This document shows, one piece after another, positions 1 through 6,456 of a stretch of DNA of 6,494 bases; within the stretch, counting starts at the first letter, position 1; every line of letters starts with the position of its first letter. The position numbers were made by a program, and so were the translations under genes. The DNA comes from Bryobacteraceae bacterium (GTDB lineage Bacteria; Acidobacteriota; Terriglobia; Bryobacterales; Bryobacteraceae): the NCBI GenBank assembly GCA_025350445.1, contig JANXXV010001018.1:1-6494 (forward strand), read 5' to 3'. The notes under the pieces are model-generated. The model searched no databases and was not told where the DNA came from. It saw only the letters and a list, made by a program, of their open reading frames with translations.

Positions 1-1143
1 TGGATGACAGTCCTCCGCAAAGGCCGTTGGAACCGAACCGCCGGCAACTACACGCAGCAGTTTGAAGAACGCTGGGCGCAGATCGTCGGAGCCAAATACT
101 GTGTAGCCACGGCCAACGGAACCGCGGCTCTAATAGTCGCGCTAAACGCCCTGGGTATCGGCCCCGGCGATGAAGTGATCGTCCCTCCATACACCTTCAT
201 CGCCACCATCAACGCGGTCCTGATGCAGCACGCGCTGCCCGTCTTCGTCGACAGCGATCCCGAAACATTCCAGATCGACGCCAACAAGATCGAAGCCGCC
301 ATCACCAAACGCACCGCCTGTATTATGCCCGTGCACCTGGGTGGAAGCGCCGCGGACATGGACACCATCCTTGCCGTGGCAAAGAAGCACAACATCCCGG
401 TCCTTGAAGACGCTTGCCAGGCCCATCTTGCCGAATGGAAGGGCAAGAAGGTAAGCGGCCTTGGCGATATGGGCTGCTTCAGTTTCCAGGCTTCGAAGAA
501 TCTGAACTGCGGTGAAGGCGGCGCAGTACTTACCAACGATGAAGCACTCAGTCACCGCGCCCGTGGCTTCCACAACAACGGCAATTCCTACGGCAGCCCA
601 TTCGCATACACCGGCGCGGGCGCCAATCTACGCATGACCGAATTCCAAGGCGCGCTGCTGCTGGAACAACTCACGCGCCTGGAAGCGCAATCGCAGATCC
701 GCGCGCGCAACGCAAACCACCTCACCGGCCAACTGAAAGAGATCGACGGCATTACGCCCGCCCGGCAATACGAAGGATGCACGCGCAACGCCTACCACCT
801 GTATATGTTCCGCTACAACCGCGATCACTTCCACAATGCACCCAAACAAATGTTCCTGAAAGCGCTAGCGGCCGAAGGAATCCCATGCTACGGAGGCTAC
901 ACGCCGCTGAATAAATCGGCAGCGCTGTCCAGCACCCTGAACGGCAAAGCATACCGCTATATCTACTCCGCCAAGGAACTATCGGACTTGAACGACCGCA
1001 ACCAATGCCCAAAAAACGACCAACTCTGTGAAGAAGGCGTTTGGATTCCGCAGACCGCGTTACTCGCCGGCACCGAGAGCATGGACCACATAGCCCAGGC
1101 AATCCGCAAGATCCAAAAGCACTCCGCAACTCTATCAGCGTAG
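1..1143 (+). CDS. DegT/DnrJ/EryC1/StrS-family PLP-dependent aminotransferase, 5' partial
   Basis: Fold-type I aminotransferase of the sugar-aminotransferase (StrS/DegT) family. These enzymes usually transfer an amino group from glutamate or glutamine to a keto-sugar, often nucleotide-linked, in the cytoplasm. Numbering from the ATG at position 4, I see the phosphate-binding NGTAAL segment (38-43), PPYTF (61-65), EDACQAH (135-141, with the Asp that normally contacts the cofactor ring nitrogen), and SFQASK (160-165) followed by [10 protein letters not shown]. Lys165 (codon 496-498) is the expected Schiff-base lysine. The segment [17 protein letters not shown] (207-223) is also typical. The frame is open to the window edge, and the ATG at 4 falls inside the conserved region (VLRKGRW) that follows an N-terminal stretch in relatives, so the true start is upstream. 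No key residue is missing. Substrate cannot be told from sequence. The family call is firm; a biosynthetic sugar role is an inference. Confidence 0.93.
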   Translation, partial: WMTVLRKGRWNRTAGNYTQQFEERWAQIVGAKYCVATANGTAALIVALNALGIGPGDEVIVPPYTFIATINAVLMQHALPVFVDSDPETFQIDANKIEAAITKRTACIMPVHLGGSAADMDTILAVAKKHNIPVLEDACQAHLAEWKGKKVSGLGDMGCFSFQASKNLNCGEGGAVLTNDEALSHRARGFHNNGNSYGSPFAYTGAGANLRMTEFQGALLLEQLTRLEAQSQIRARNANHLTGQLKEIDGITPARQYEGCTRNAYHLYMFRYNRDHFHNAPKQMFLKALAAEGIPCYGGYTPLNKSAALSSTLNGKAYRYIYSAKELSDLNDRNQCPKNDQLCEEGVWIPQTALLAGTESMDHIAQAIRKIQKHSATLSA

Positions 1144-1185
1144 GACGGCGGACGCCCTCGTCCGCGCGCGACCCCCAGGTCGCGC
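1143..1185. repeat. Two abutting perfect hairpins just after the aminotransferase stop
   Basis: Directly after the TAG stop there is a 7-bp perfect stem, GCGGACG-CCCT-CGTCCGC (1148-1165). A second 7-bp perfect stem follows with no spacer, arms GCGCGAC (1166-1172) and GTCGCGC (1179-1185) around the loop CCCCAG. A GGACG copy at 1143-1147 can also pair with CGTCC (1159-1163), giving an alternative fold. There is no T-tract, so this is not a classic intrinsic terminator. It may be a REP-like dispersed element, or a 3'-end stabiliser or transcription-attenuating structure. The hairpins are seen directly; the role is inferred. Confidence 0.6.
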
Positions 1186-1190
1186 CATCC

Positions 1191-1208
1191 TGTTACCCTG
1201 GAGTAACA
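1191..1208. promoter_or_regulatory. Perfect palindrome overlapping the regulator's ribosome binding site (candidate operator)
   Basis: TGTTAC-CCTGGA-GTAACA is a perfect 6-bp inverted repeat with a 6-bp spacer that ends two bases before the ATG at 1211. The Shine-Dalgarno GGAG (1200-1203) sits in the loop and the first base of the right arm. ArsR-family proteins bind short imperfect palindromes near their own start, so this is a good candidate autoregulatory operator. As RNA it could also fold and mask the ribosome binding site. The symmetry is seen; the function is inferred. Confidence 0.45.
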
Positions 1209-1210
1209 TA

Positions 1211-1999
1211 ATGGGTGGCGAAGATCCAAAACCCGCCTCCCTCTGGCAAGCCCTGGCTGACCCCACCCGCCGCCAAATTCTAGACCTTCTCCGCACCCAG
1301 CCCCTCACCACTGGCCAACTAGCTGGGCACTTCCCCAGCTCCCGCTTCGCCGTAATGAAACACCTGAACGTGCTGGAATCAACCGGCCTGAGAGTGGTAC
1401 GCCGCGCCGGCCGCGAGCGCTGGAATCACCTGAACGCCATACCACTCCAGCTCCTGTACGACCGCTGGGTCAAGCCCTACCAGGCCCTGTGGGCGTCGAA
1501 GCTAACAAACCTGAAATCCCGAATGGAGGAACCGATGACAGCAACCACGGAACAAGTAGAACTCGAAATCGCCATCAACAGCCCCATCAAGAAAGTGTGG
1601 AAAGCGTTAGTGGACGAAACGACCTTCTGGTGGCCGAAAGACTTTTACACCAATCCGAAAACCAAAGGCTTCCACATAGACCCGCGCCTGGGCGGAAAAG
1701 TGTTCGAAGACTACGGTAAGAAATCAGGCGCCATCCGGTATGAAGTGTTCGCCATCAATCCGCCACACTCGCTAGACCTGCAGGGCTGCATGGCAGTGCC
1801 CTACGGCCCGGCCCACACCATGCTTCACCTGGAACTCGAAACAAAAGGCGATCAAACCATCCTGAAGCTTTCCGGCTACACCATCGGCAACACCAAAGGC
1901 GGAGCCAAGGCCGAAGGCTGGAAACAAGTCTTCGAAGACGGACTCAAGAAATACGTTGAAGCGAAGACCCAAAAACTGCGATACAATCGCCCACGATGA
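1211..1999 (+). CDS. ArsR-family winged-helix regulator fused to SRPBCC (AHSA1-like) domain
   Basis: A two-domain protein of 262 residues. Residues about 8-100 form an ArsR-type winged helix-turn-helix: LWQALADPTRRQILDLL, then LTTGQLAGHF and the recognition helix around SSRFAVMKHLNVLE, then the wing around VVRRAGRERWNHLN. This half has no cysteine, so the metal sites of ArsR/SmtB metal sensors are absent. Residues about 115-255 are an SRPBCC/AHSA1-type domain (VELEIAINSPIKKVWKAL, FWWPKDFYTNP, GWKQVFEDGLKKYVE), a fold with a hydrophobic cavity that can bind small ligands. These two domains are commonly encoded as adjacent genes, so a fusion could join DNA binding to ligand sensing. The ATG at 1211 has GGAG seven bases upstream. 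The end overlaps the ThuA-like gene by ATGA. The ligand is unknown. Confidence 0.88.
   Translation: MGGEDPKPASLWQALADPTRRQILDLLRTQPLTTGQLAGHFPSSRFAVMKHLNVLESTGLRVVRRAGRERWNHLNAIPLQLLYDRWVKPYQALWASKLTNLKSRMEEPMTATTEQVELEIAINSPIKKVWKALVDETTFWWPKDFYTNPKTKGFHIDPRLGGKVFEDYGKKSGAIRYEVFAINPPHSLDLQGCMAVPYGPAHTMLHLELETKGDQTILKLSGYTIGNTKGGAKAEGWKQVFEDGLKKYVEAKTQKLRYNRPR
1525..1537 (+). promoter_or_regulatory. Internal Shine-Dalgarno and in-frame ATG at the domain junction
   Basis: GGAGGA at 1525-1530 lies four bases before an in-frame ATG at 1535-1537, which is Met109 of the fusion, exactly between the winged-helix and SRPBCC domains. It is a better match to the ribosome-binding consensus than the signal at the annotated start (1211). 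Initiation here would give a 154-residue free-standing SRPBCC protein. The motif is seen directly; use of the site is inferred, since GAG-GAA also simply encodes Glu-Glu. Confidence 0.45.
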
Positions 2000-2835
2000 A
2001 GACTTCCCGCCGCTCCGCACTAGCCGCCCTGGCAGGCGCCGCCGCCGCGCCCCATATCGCGCGCGCCGCTCAAAAGGCCACTGCCTTCGGCCTCATTGGC
2101 GATCGCTATCACAACTCCGACTACGCACGTACCGGACTCAATCGAACTATCACTCAGGACCTCGGCGTCACCATCGATTTCACCGATGAGACCAAGCAAC
2201 TCAATGCCGAAACACTTAATGGATACAAGCTGCTCATCATCCTGCGCGATGGCATGATCTGGCCCGACGGCTATCCCGACGAAACCAGCAATGCAGCCTG
2301 GGTGGCCACCGGGAAACCCAAACTCACCTTCGATCCGCCCACTCCAAAGACCGCCGCCAAGCCCGCCTTCTGGATGAAGCCGGAGCAAGGCAAAGCCGTC
2401 CGCGCGTTTGTAGAGAATGGTGGATCGGCGCTCTTCCTACACAACGTAACCCACGTTGGCCTGACCGATCCCGACTTCCGTCACGTCCTGGGCGCCGCCT
2501 ACGCCGGACACCCGCCCATCCGCACCTTCAAGGTGAAAGTGACCAATCACGATCATCCCATCACCAAGGGCGTGAAAGATTTCATCATCACCGACGAACA
2601 GCACTACATGAAGTACGACAAAGATCCCAAGTACCTCTTCCTGCAAACGGTAAATGAAGACGGACTGGATTACGACAAGCAGGGCGCCACCGCCACCGCG
2701 GGCTGGTCTTACGATTACGGCAAGGGCCGCGTCTGCTATCTTTCGCCCGGTCACATGCTCAGCGTGCTGTGGAATCCCGAATACATCAAACTACAACACA
2801 ACGCAGTCCGCTGGCTCTTACGGCAAAACTCCTAG
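1996..2835 (+). CDS. ThuA-like domain protein with Tat-type signal peptide
   Basis: A 279-residue protein of the ThuA-like (trehalose-utilisation-like, glutamine-amidotransferase-fold) family. Residues 1-25 look like a twin-arginine leader: the pair Arg5-Arg6 in SRRSALAAL, an Ala-rich hydrophobic stretch, and a likely signal-peptidase site after IARA (21-24). Export in folded form is therefore expected. ThuA hallmarks are the HPITKGVKDF segment (187-196), DEQHYMKYD (200-208), and GWSYDYGKGRVCYLSPGH (236-253) followed by a final helix LQHNAVRWLLR (266-276). The fold is known, but biochemical function is poorly defined for most members; links to sugar metabolism come from rhizobial ThuA. The start codon overlaps the preceding stop as ATGA, and no clear Shine-Dalgarno precedes it, so translation probably depends on reinitiation from the regulator gene. 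Substrate unknown. Confidence 0.85.
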   Translation: MKTSRRSALAALAGAAAAPHIARAAQKATAFGLIGDRYHNSDYARTGLNRTITQDLGVTIDFTDETKQLNAETLNGYKLLIILRDGMIWPDGYPDETSNAAWVATGKPKLTFDPPTPKTAAKPAFWMKPEQGKAVRAFVENGGSALFLHNVTHVGLTDPDFRHVLGAAYAGHPPIRTFKVKVTNHDHPITKGVKDFIITDEQHYMKYDKDPKYLFLQTVNEDGLDYDKQGATATAGWSYDYGKGRVCYLSPGHMLSVLWNPEYIKLQHNAVRWLLRQNS

Positions 2836-2867
2836 CCGCCAAAGCTAGCGCCCGAAGCACCCCGCCG

Positions 2868-2876
2868 TGCTAGCAT
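2868..2876 (+). promoter_or_regulatory. Possible extended -10 promoter for the transporter operon
   Basis: TGC-TAGCAT (2868-2876) matches an extended -10 element (TGn followed by TAnnnT). It would place transcription start near 2883, leaving a short leader that still contains the GGAG at 2887-2890 ahead of the ATG at 2900. No recognisable -35 lies upstream. It sits within a small hairpin, AGCAC-CCCGCC-GTGCT (2856-2871). A similar TGGTAGGAT precedes the toxin-antitoxin genes. Confidence 0.35.
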
Positions 2877-2899
2877 GAGATCCGTCGGAGACTCATTTA

Positions 2900-4924
2900 A
2901 TGATTGAAACGAAGCACAAGCCATTCGTTCCAAATACCGTGCAAATGCGCGAGTTCACCTTCCGCGCGGTCCTCCTCGGACTCTTCATGAGTATCATTCT
3001 AGGCTTCGCCAACGCCTATCTAGGGCTCCGCGCCGGCGTTACAATTGCCGCGACGTATCCAGCCGCGGTAATCGGAATGGCCGTACTCCGCATCTTCAAA
3101 GGAACCATACTGGAAGAGAATCTCGCGCGGACCGCGGGCTCTATCGGCGAGTCCGTCGCAGCCGGCGCCATCTTCACCATCCCCGCGTTCGTCATTTCAA
3201 AGGCCTGGCTCGATTTCGATACGCCGGCCGCCTACTGGAAGTCCACCATCCTCATGGTCACCGGAGGAATTCTAGGCGTACTCTTCGTCTCCCTTATGCG
3301 CCGGGTGATGGTGGAAGATCCCGAACTGCCATTCCCGGAATCCGTAGCCGCGGCCGAAATACACAAGGCCGGCCAGACCGGCGCACAAGCGGCAAAATAC
3401 CTCTTCTACAACATGGGCTTCGGCGCGGTGATGTACTTCCTCAGCGTACTGAAACTCTTCCCGCTGGATACAGACTTTGCGTTGCACATCGGTCAACTGG
3501 GCAAGAGCACGGTGCGCCTGGGCCCCGCGGGCAGTGCCAACACTCTAAGCACCGGCGGCGTCAGTCTAATCTCGGCGCCCAGCGTCAGCCCCGCCTACCT
3601 CGGCGTCGGCTACATCATCGGCCCCAGCCTGGCATCTCTCAACTTCGCCGGCGGAGTTTTCGCATGGGGCTTAATGGTTCCGTTGCTCATCTATTTCCTT
3701 GGACCTCAATTGCAAGCGTTCCTCCCCCCGGGTTCGGGCGAAGGCGGATGGGAAGCAGTATCGAATTCCGTCTGGCGTTACATCGTCCGGCCAATAGCCG
3801 TCGGAGGCATGCTGGTAGGCGCGGCATACACGTTGTTCCGCATGCGCAAAAGCATCTCGGCCGGATTAGGCCGCGCGATCTCCGAACTGCGCCAGGCCGG
3901 TGGCCCACCCGCGGAAGTCGGACGCACCGAACAATACATGAGCTCGAAAATCGTCTTCGCCGGTATCCTAGGCATCTCCATCATGATGGCCGGCGTCTAC
4001 ATCTATTTCTCCGGACAAGTGCTAGGCGGCATAGTGGCCGCGCTGGTTATGCTGGTAGCGGGCTTCTTCTTCGCCACCGTCTCCGGCAGTCTGGTAGGCT
4101 TCATCGGATCGTCCAACAACCCAATCTCCGGCCTTACACTCTCTACGGTAATCATCGCCGCGCTGTTAATGGTGTCGCTGGGCGTCTCCGGGATCCAAGG
4201 CGTAGCCGCCATCCTCGCGGTAGCCGCGGTGGTCTGCGTTTCATCCGCCGTAGCCGGCGAACTGCTGCAGGATTTCAAGGTCGGATACATTCTTGGCGGC
4301 ACACCGAAAACCATTCAGATCGTCGAATTGATATCGGTTGTGGTCTCCAGCCTGCTGATGTATTTTCCGCTCCTCATCCTGCACAAAGGCAACATCAACG
4401 CGGGCGGCATCGGCTTCGGCGACCGCCAGCTCTCAGCCCCGCAGGCCGGGCTAATGGCCACCATCTCACAGGGCATCATAGGCGGCGACATGCCCTGGGC
4501 TTTGGTTGTAGTCGGCATGATGCTTGGCATCGCGCTCATCCTGGTGCAGGTGAAAAGCCCGATGCTCTTCGCCGTCGGCATGTACCTTCCCTTCGCCACC
4601 ACGTTCGCCATATTCGTCGGCGGCTTAGTCAAGTGGCTGTCAGACACCCTCCGCGACCGTAACGGCTACAACGAAGCGCAGAAAGCGCGCATCGAGAACA
4701 TCGGCATCCTGGTAGCTTCCGGCCTGATCGCCGGCGAAGCCATGGTTGGCCTGATTGTCGCTTCATTCAATTTTGCCAACAAACCCATCCCGGTTCTGAT
4801 TCCCAATCCATCGTTCCTAAACGGAATGATCGCCTTGGCCGTCATCGTATTCGTAATGCTGAAAGTGCCGCTCTCAAATCCAGGAAGACCCGACGAGCCG
4901 GCGCCGCCAACGGCGATGATGTAA
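2900..4924 (+). CDS. OPT-family (oligopeptide/metal-chelate type) transporter
   Basis: A polytopic inner-membrane carrier of 674 residues, the usual size for bacterial OPT proteins. I count roughly 14-16 hydrophobic segments. Family-typical stretches are the first transmembrane region with GLRAGVTIAATYPAAVIGM (42-60), EENLARTAGSIGESVAAGA (72-90), LPFPESVAAAEIHKAG (143-158), SNNPISGLTLST (405-416), QDFKVGYILGGTP (457-469), LPFATTFAIFVGGL (563-576) and GILVASGLIAGEAMVGLI (602-619). The tail is short, Pro-rich and polar. OPT members are proton-coupled importers; eukaryotic ones carry oligopeptides or metal-nicotianamine-like chelates, and most bacterial ones have unknown substrates. GGAG (2887-2890) stands nine bases ahead of the ATG. 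Only nine bases separate its stop from the metallo-hydrolase gene, so the two are probably co-transcribed. Family call is firm; peptide as substrate is only a family-name assumption. Confidence 0.92.
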   Translation: MIETKHKPFVPNTVQMREFTFRAVLLGLFMSIILGFANAYLGLRAGVTIAATYPAAVIGMAVLRIFKGTILEENLARTAGSIGESVAAGAIFTIPAFVISKAWLDFDTPAAYWKSTILMVTGGILGVLFVSLMRRVMVEDPELPFPESVAAAEIHKAGQTGAQAAKYLFYNMGFGAVMYFLSVLKLFPLDTDFALHIGQLGKSTVRLGPAGSANTLSTGGVSLISAPSVSPAYLGVGYIIGPSLASLNFAGGVFAWGLMVPLLIYFLGPQLQAFLPPGSGEGGWEAVSNSVWRYIVRPIAVGGMLVGAAYTLFRMRKSISAGLGRAISELRQAGGPPAEVGRTEQYMSSKIVFAGILGISIMMAGVYIYFSGQVLGGIVAALVMLVAGFFFATVSGSLVGFIGSSNNPISGLTLSTVIIAALLMVSLGVSGIQGVAAILAVAAVVCVSSAVAGELLQDFKVGYILGGTPKTIQIVELISVVVSSLLMYFPLLILHKGNINAGGIGFGDRQLSAPQAGLMATISQGIIGGDMPWALVVVGMMLGIALILVQVKSPMLFAVGMYLPFATTFAIFVGGLVKWLSDTLRDRNGYNEAQKARIENIGILVASGLIAGEAMVGLIVASFNFANKPIPVLIPNPSFLNGMIALAVIVFVMLKVPLSNPGRPDEPAPPTAMM

Positions 4925-4933
4925 CGGAACCGT

Positions 4934-5719
4934 ATGTCTCTAATGCAAGAAATCCGCAGCTACCCCGTGCCCAAACACGCGGCAGCTCTCTGGTGGTTCG
5001 GGCAAAACGGCTACATCTTCAAGACGCCCGAAGGCACGCTCATCAGCGTCGATCTCTACTTGACCGATAGCTGCTCATGCCTCAACCCCGGCTTCAACCT
5101 CAGCCGCCGCGTGCCCATCCTCATCTCACCGGAAGAGTTGGACGTGGACATCTTCACCTGCACGCACAACCATCAGGACCACACCGACCCCGAAACCATT
5201 CGCAATCTCCGCAACAAAGGCACCATGCAATTCGTAGGCCCGCATCCCACCTGCAATGTATATCAGAAGGAAGGAATCGAATCGGGCCGCATCGTTCCGG
5301 CATGGCCGCAATGCGACCTGGAATTTCGCGACGTGCGAATCCACGGCACCTTCGCCTTACCCACGGACACAACGGACCTGAATCACATGGGCTTCGTGCT
5401 CGCATTCGGCGGCGGCCCCAAAATTTACATCACCGGCGACACCGACGATACTCCACTGCTCCACGAAGCAGCCCGCCATTCGCCGGACCTGATGATCACC
5501 TGCATCAACGGCGGCTTCAACAACCTTTCGCACTGGGAAGCCGCGGACCTGGCCGGCCACATCAAACCGAAAGTTGCAATTCCATGCCATTACGACATGT
5601 TTCCCGATAACGCAGCGGACCCGAAACAGTTCCGCTCCGCCATGCTCATCAAGGCCCCGGACGTCGCGTATCACGAAATGGAACACGGAAAGCCATTCGT
5701 CTATTTCGGCGCGCGCTGA
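4934..5719 (+). CDS. UlaG-like metallo-beta-lactamase-fold hydrolase
   Basis: A 261-residue MBL-fold protein with no signal peptide, so probably cytoplasmic. The metal-binding signature is THNHQDH (77-83: His78, His80, Asp82, His83). Further likely ligands are His151, Asp169 in TGDTDD, and His219 in IPCHYDMF (216-223). The pattern THNHQDHTDPETI, the NGGFNNLSHWEAADL stretch and KPKVAIPCHYDMF resemble UlaG, the L-ascorbate-6-phosphate lactonase, more than RNase Z, glyoxalase II or beta-lactamases. The family covers varied esterases, lactonases and nucleases, so the ascorbate reaction should not be assumed. The ATG at 4934 has a weak GGAA at 4926-4929; a second ATG at 4943 (Met4) is a possible alternative. 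It follows the OPT gene by nine bases, suggesting action on an imported compound. All metal-site residues appear present. Confidence 0.85.
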   Translation: MSLMQEIRSYPVPKHAAALWWFGQNGYIFKTPEGTLISVDLYLTDSCSCLNPGFNLSRRVPILISPEELDVDIFTCTHNHQDHTDPETIRNLRNKGTMQFVGPHPTCNVYQKEGIESGRIVPAWPQCDLEFRDVRIHGTFALPTDTTDLNHMGFVLAFGGGPKIYITGDTDDTPLLHEAARHSPDLMITCINGGFNNLSHWEAADLAGHIKPKVAIPCHYDMFPDNAADPKQFRSAMLIKAPDVAYHEMEHGKPFVYFGAR

Positions 5720-5726
5720 ATCGTTT

Positions 5727-5735
5727 TGGTAGGAT
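5727..5735 (+). promoter_or_regulatory. Possible extended -10 promoter for the toxin-antitoxin genes
   Basis: TGG-TAGGAT (5727-5735) fits an extended -10 and resembles the TGCTAGCAT ahead of the transporter gene. Transcription would start near 5742, about 19 bases before the ATG at 5761, with a weak CGGA (5748-5751) as ribosome binding site. No convincing -35 is visible. Short inverted bases TTTG/CAAA (5725-5728 and 5736-5739) flank it, but four-base arms are too short to call an operator. Confidence 0.3.
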
Positions 5736-5760
5736 CAAAGCAGCAAACGGAATCACCTCT

Positions 5761-6018
5761 ATGACCGTCACAGTTCCCCTCACATCTGAGGAACAGTCCG
5801 CGCTTCAGGCCCAGGCGAACGCTCACGGTGTGTCAGTTGATACGCTCCTCCGCAGAGCAGTTCTCGAAATCATAAAGCCCCGGCAGCAACAATTAAGTCC
5901 CGAAGATTTCGAAAAGGCATTCGAGGAAATCGCGGACATGATTTCAGAGAGCGTGCCACCCATTTCCGACGCCGCACTCAGCCGCGAGAATATCTACACC
6001 CGTGAAGACGAGTGGTAG
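5761..6018 (+). CDS. Ribbon-helix-helix-like antitoxin of a VapBC-type pair
   Basis: An 85-residue protein with the outline of an RHH antitoxin: a short beta strand (TVTVPL, 2-7), helix A (about 9-23), a turn at HGVS, and helix B (about 25-38, SVDTLLRRAVLEII). This part would dimerise and bind the operon's own promoter. The acidic C-terminal half (about 45-85), ending ALSRENIYTREDEW, fits the flexible tail that wraps and neutralises a PIN toxin. The stop (6016-6018) is followed immediately by the toxin ATG with no spacer, so translation is coupled. Autoregulation by the antitoxin-toxin complex is the family norm. By hand count 14 of its 85 codons end in T, against 4 of the first 69 codons of the upstream hydrolase, hinting at separate origin. 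Exact antitoxin family is not certain. Confidence 0.78.
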   Translation: MTVTVPLTSEEQSALQAQANAHGVSVDTLLRRAVLEIIKPRQQQLSPEDFEKAFEEIADMISESVPPISDAALSRENIYTREDEW

Positions 6019-6456
6019 ATGGACGTCCTCATCGATACAAACATCCTTGTTCGCGGTATCCATCGAAAGTCGTTAAAACACCGGGAGGCCGTTCGCGCTC
6101 TCAGGATATTGCGAAGCCGCGCGGACAGGGTATGCGCCGTTCCCCAGAGCATTTATGAATTCTGGTCGGTCGCCACTCGTCCGGCGGATGCAAATGGGCT
6201 TGGCCTCTCGCCGAGCCAAGCCGCCAGGGTAACAACCCGCATCGAAGAACTGTGCTCTGTCCTTCGTGATCCTCCAGAACTCTATGACGAATGGCGCCGG
6301 CTCATCGTTGACCACGCAGTTTCCGGGAAGAAATTCCACGACGCTCGGCTTGTAGCAGCTAGGAAGGTGCATGGAATCACGCAGGTTGTCACCTTTAACA
6401 CCGATGACTTCGCCCGTTATCCGGGAATCGACGTGATTCATCCCGCGAAACTTTGA
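6019..6456 (+). CDS. PIN-domain ribonuclease toxin (VapC type)
   Basis: A 145-residue single PIN domain, near the usual VapC length. The acidic residues expected to hold Mg2+ or Mn2+ are present: Asp6 in LIDTNIL (4-10), Glu47 in SIYEFWSVATRP (44-55), Asp108 in FHDARLVA (106-113), and Asn127 with Asp129/Asp130 in TFNTDDFARYPGI (125-137). VapC toxins are endoribonucleases that cut tRNA, rRNA or other RNAs and stop translation when the antitoxin is degraded. The specific target cannot be read from sequence. The gene begins directly after the antitoxin stop and has no separate strong Shine-Dalgarno, so it should be made by coupled reinitiation. It appears intact, ending with TGA at 6454-6456. Codons end in T more often than in the genes upstream. 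Confidence 0.87.
   Translation: MDVLIDTNILVRGIHRKSLKHREAVRALRILRSRADRVCAVPQSIYEFWSVATRPADANGLGLSPSQAARVTTRIEELCSVLRDPPELYDEWRRLIVDHAVSGKKFHDARLVAARKVHGITQVVTFNTDDFARYPGIDVIHPAKL

Noticed and set aside
48..573. Long minus-strand open frames opposite the aminotransferase gene
   Set aside because: They are antisense shadows of a gene with clear family motifs; GC-rich codon bias removes stops from the opposite strand, and the translations show no recognisable domain.
1143..1185. Classic rho-independent terminator
   Set aside because: The stems are strong but no run of T follows either hairpin, so I call it a repeat or structure of unknown role instead.
1175..1201. Loop-loop pairing between CCAG (1175-1178) and CTGG (1198-1201)
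   Set aside because: The loops are complementary and could in principle mask the ribosome binding site, but four base pairs are easily expected by chance.
963..1229. Minus-strand open frame running through the tandem hairpins
   Set aside because: It overlaps the 3' end of the aminotransferase gene, crosses the hairpins and the next gene's start, and has no family features.
1211..1999. Arsenic or metal-sensing ArsR
   Set aside because: The DNA-binding half contains no cysteine and lacks the known metal-site motifs; the fused SRPBCC domain points to another ligand.
3664..4662. A 332-codon open frame on the + strand inside the OPT gene
   Set aside because: It lies in another frame of a strongly supported membrane-protein gene, its translation is rich in Arg, His and Pro as expected from GC-rich out-of-frame sequence, and it shows no domain.
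4934..5719. Naming the hydrolase ulaG
   Set aside because: The motifs resemble UlaG, but there is no ascorbate phosphotransferase system or other ula gene nearby, so an orthologue name is not justified.
5725..5739. Toxin-antitoxin operator TTTG-N7-CAAA
   Set aside because: Autoregulation is expected, but four-base arms are too short to support a specific operator.
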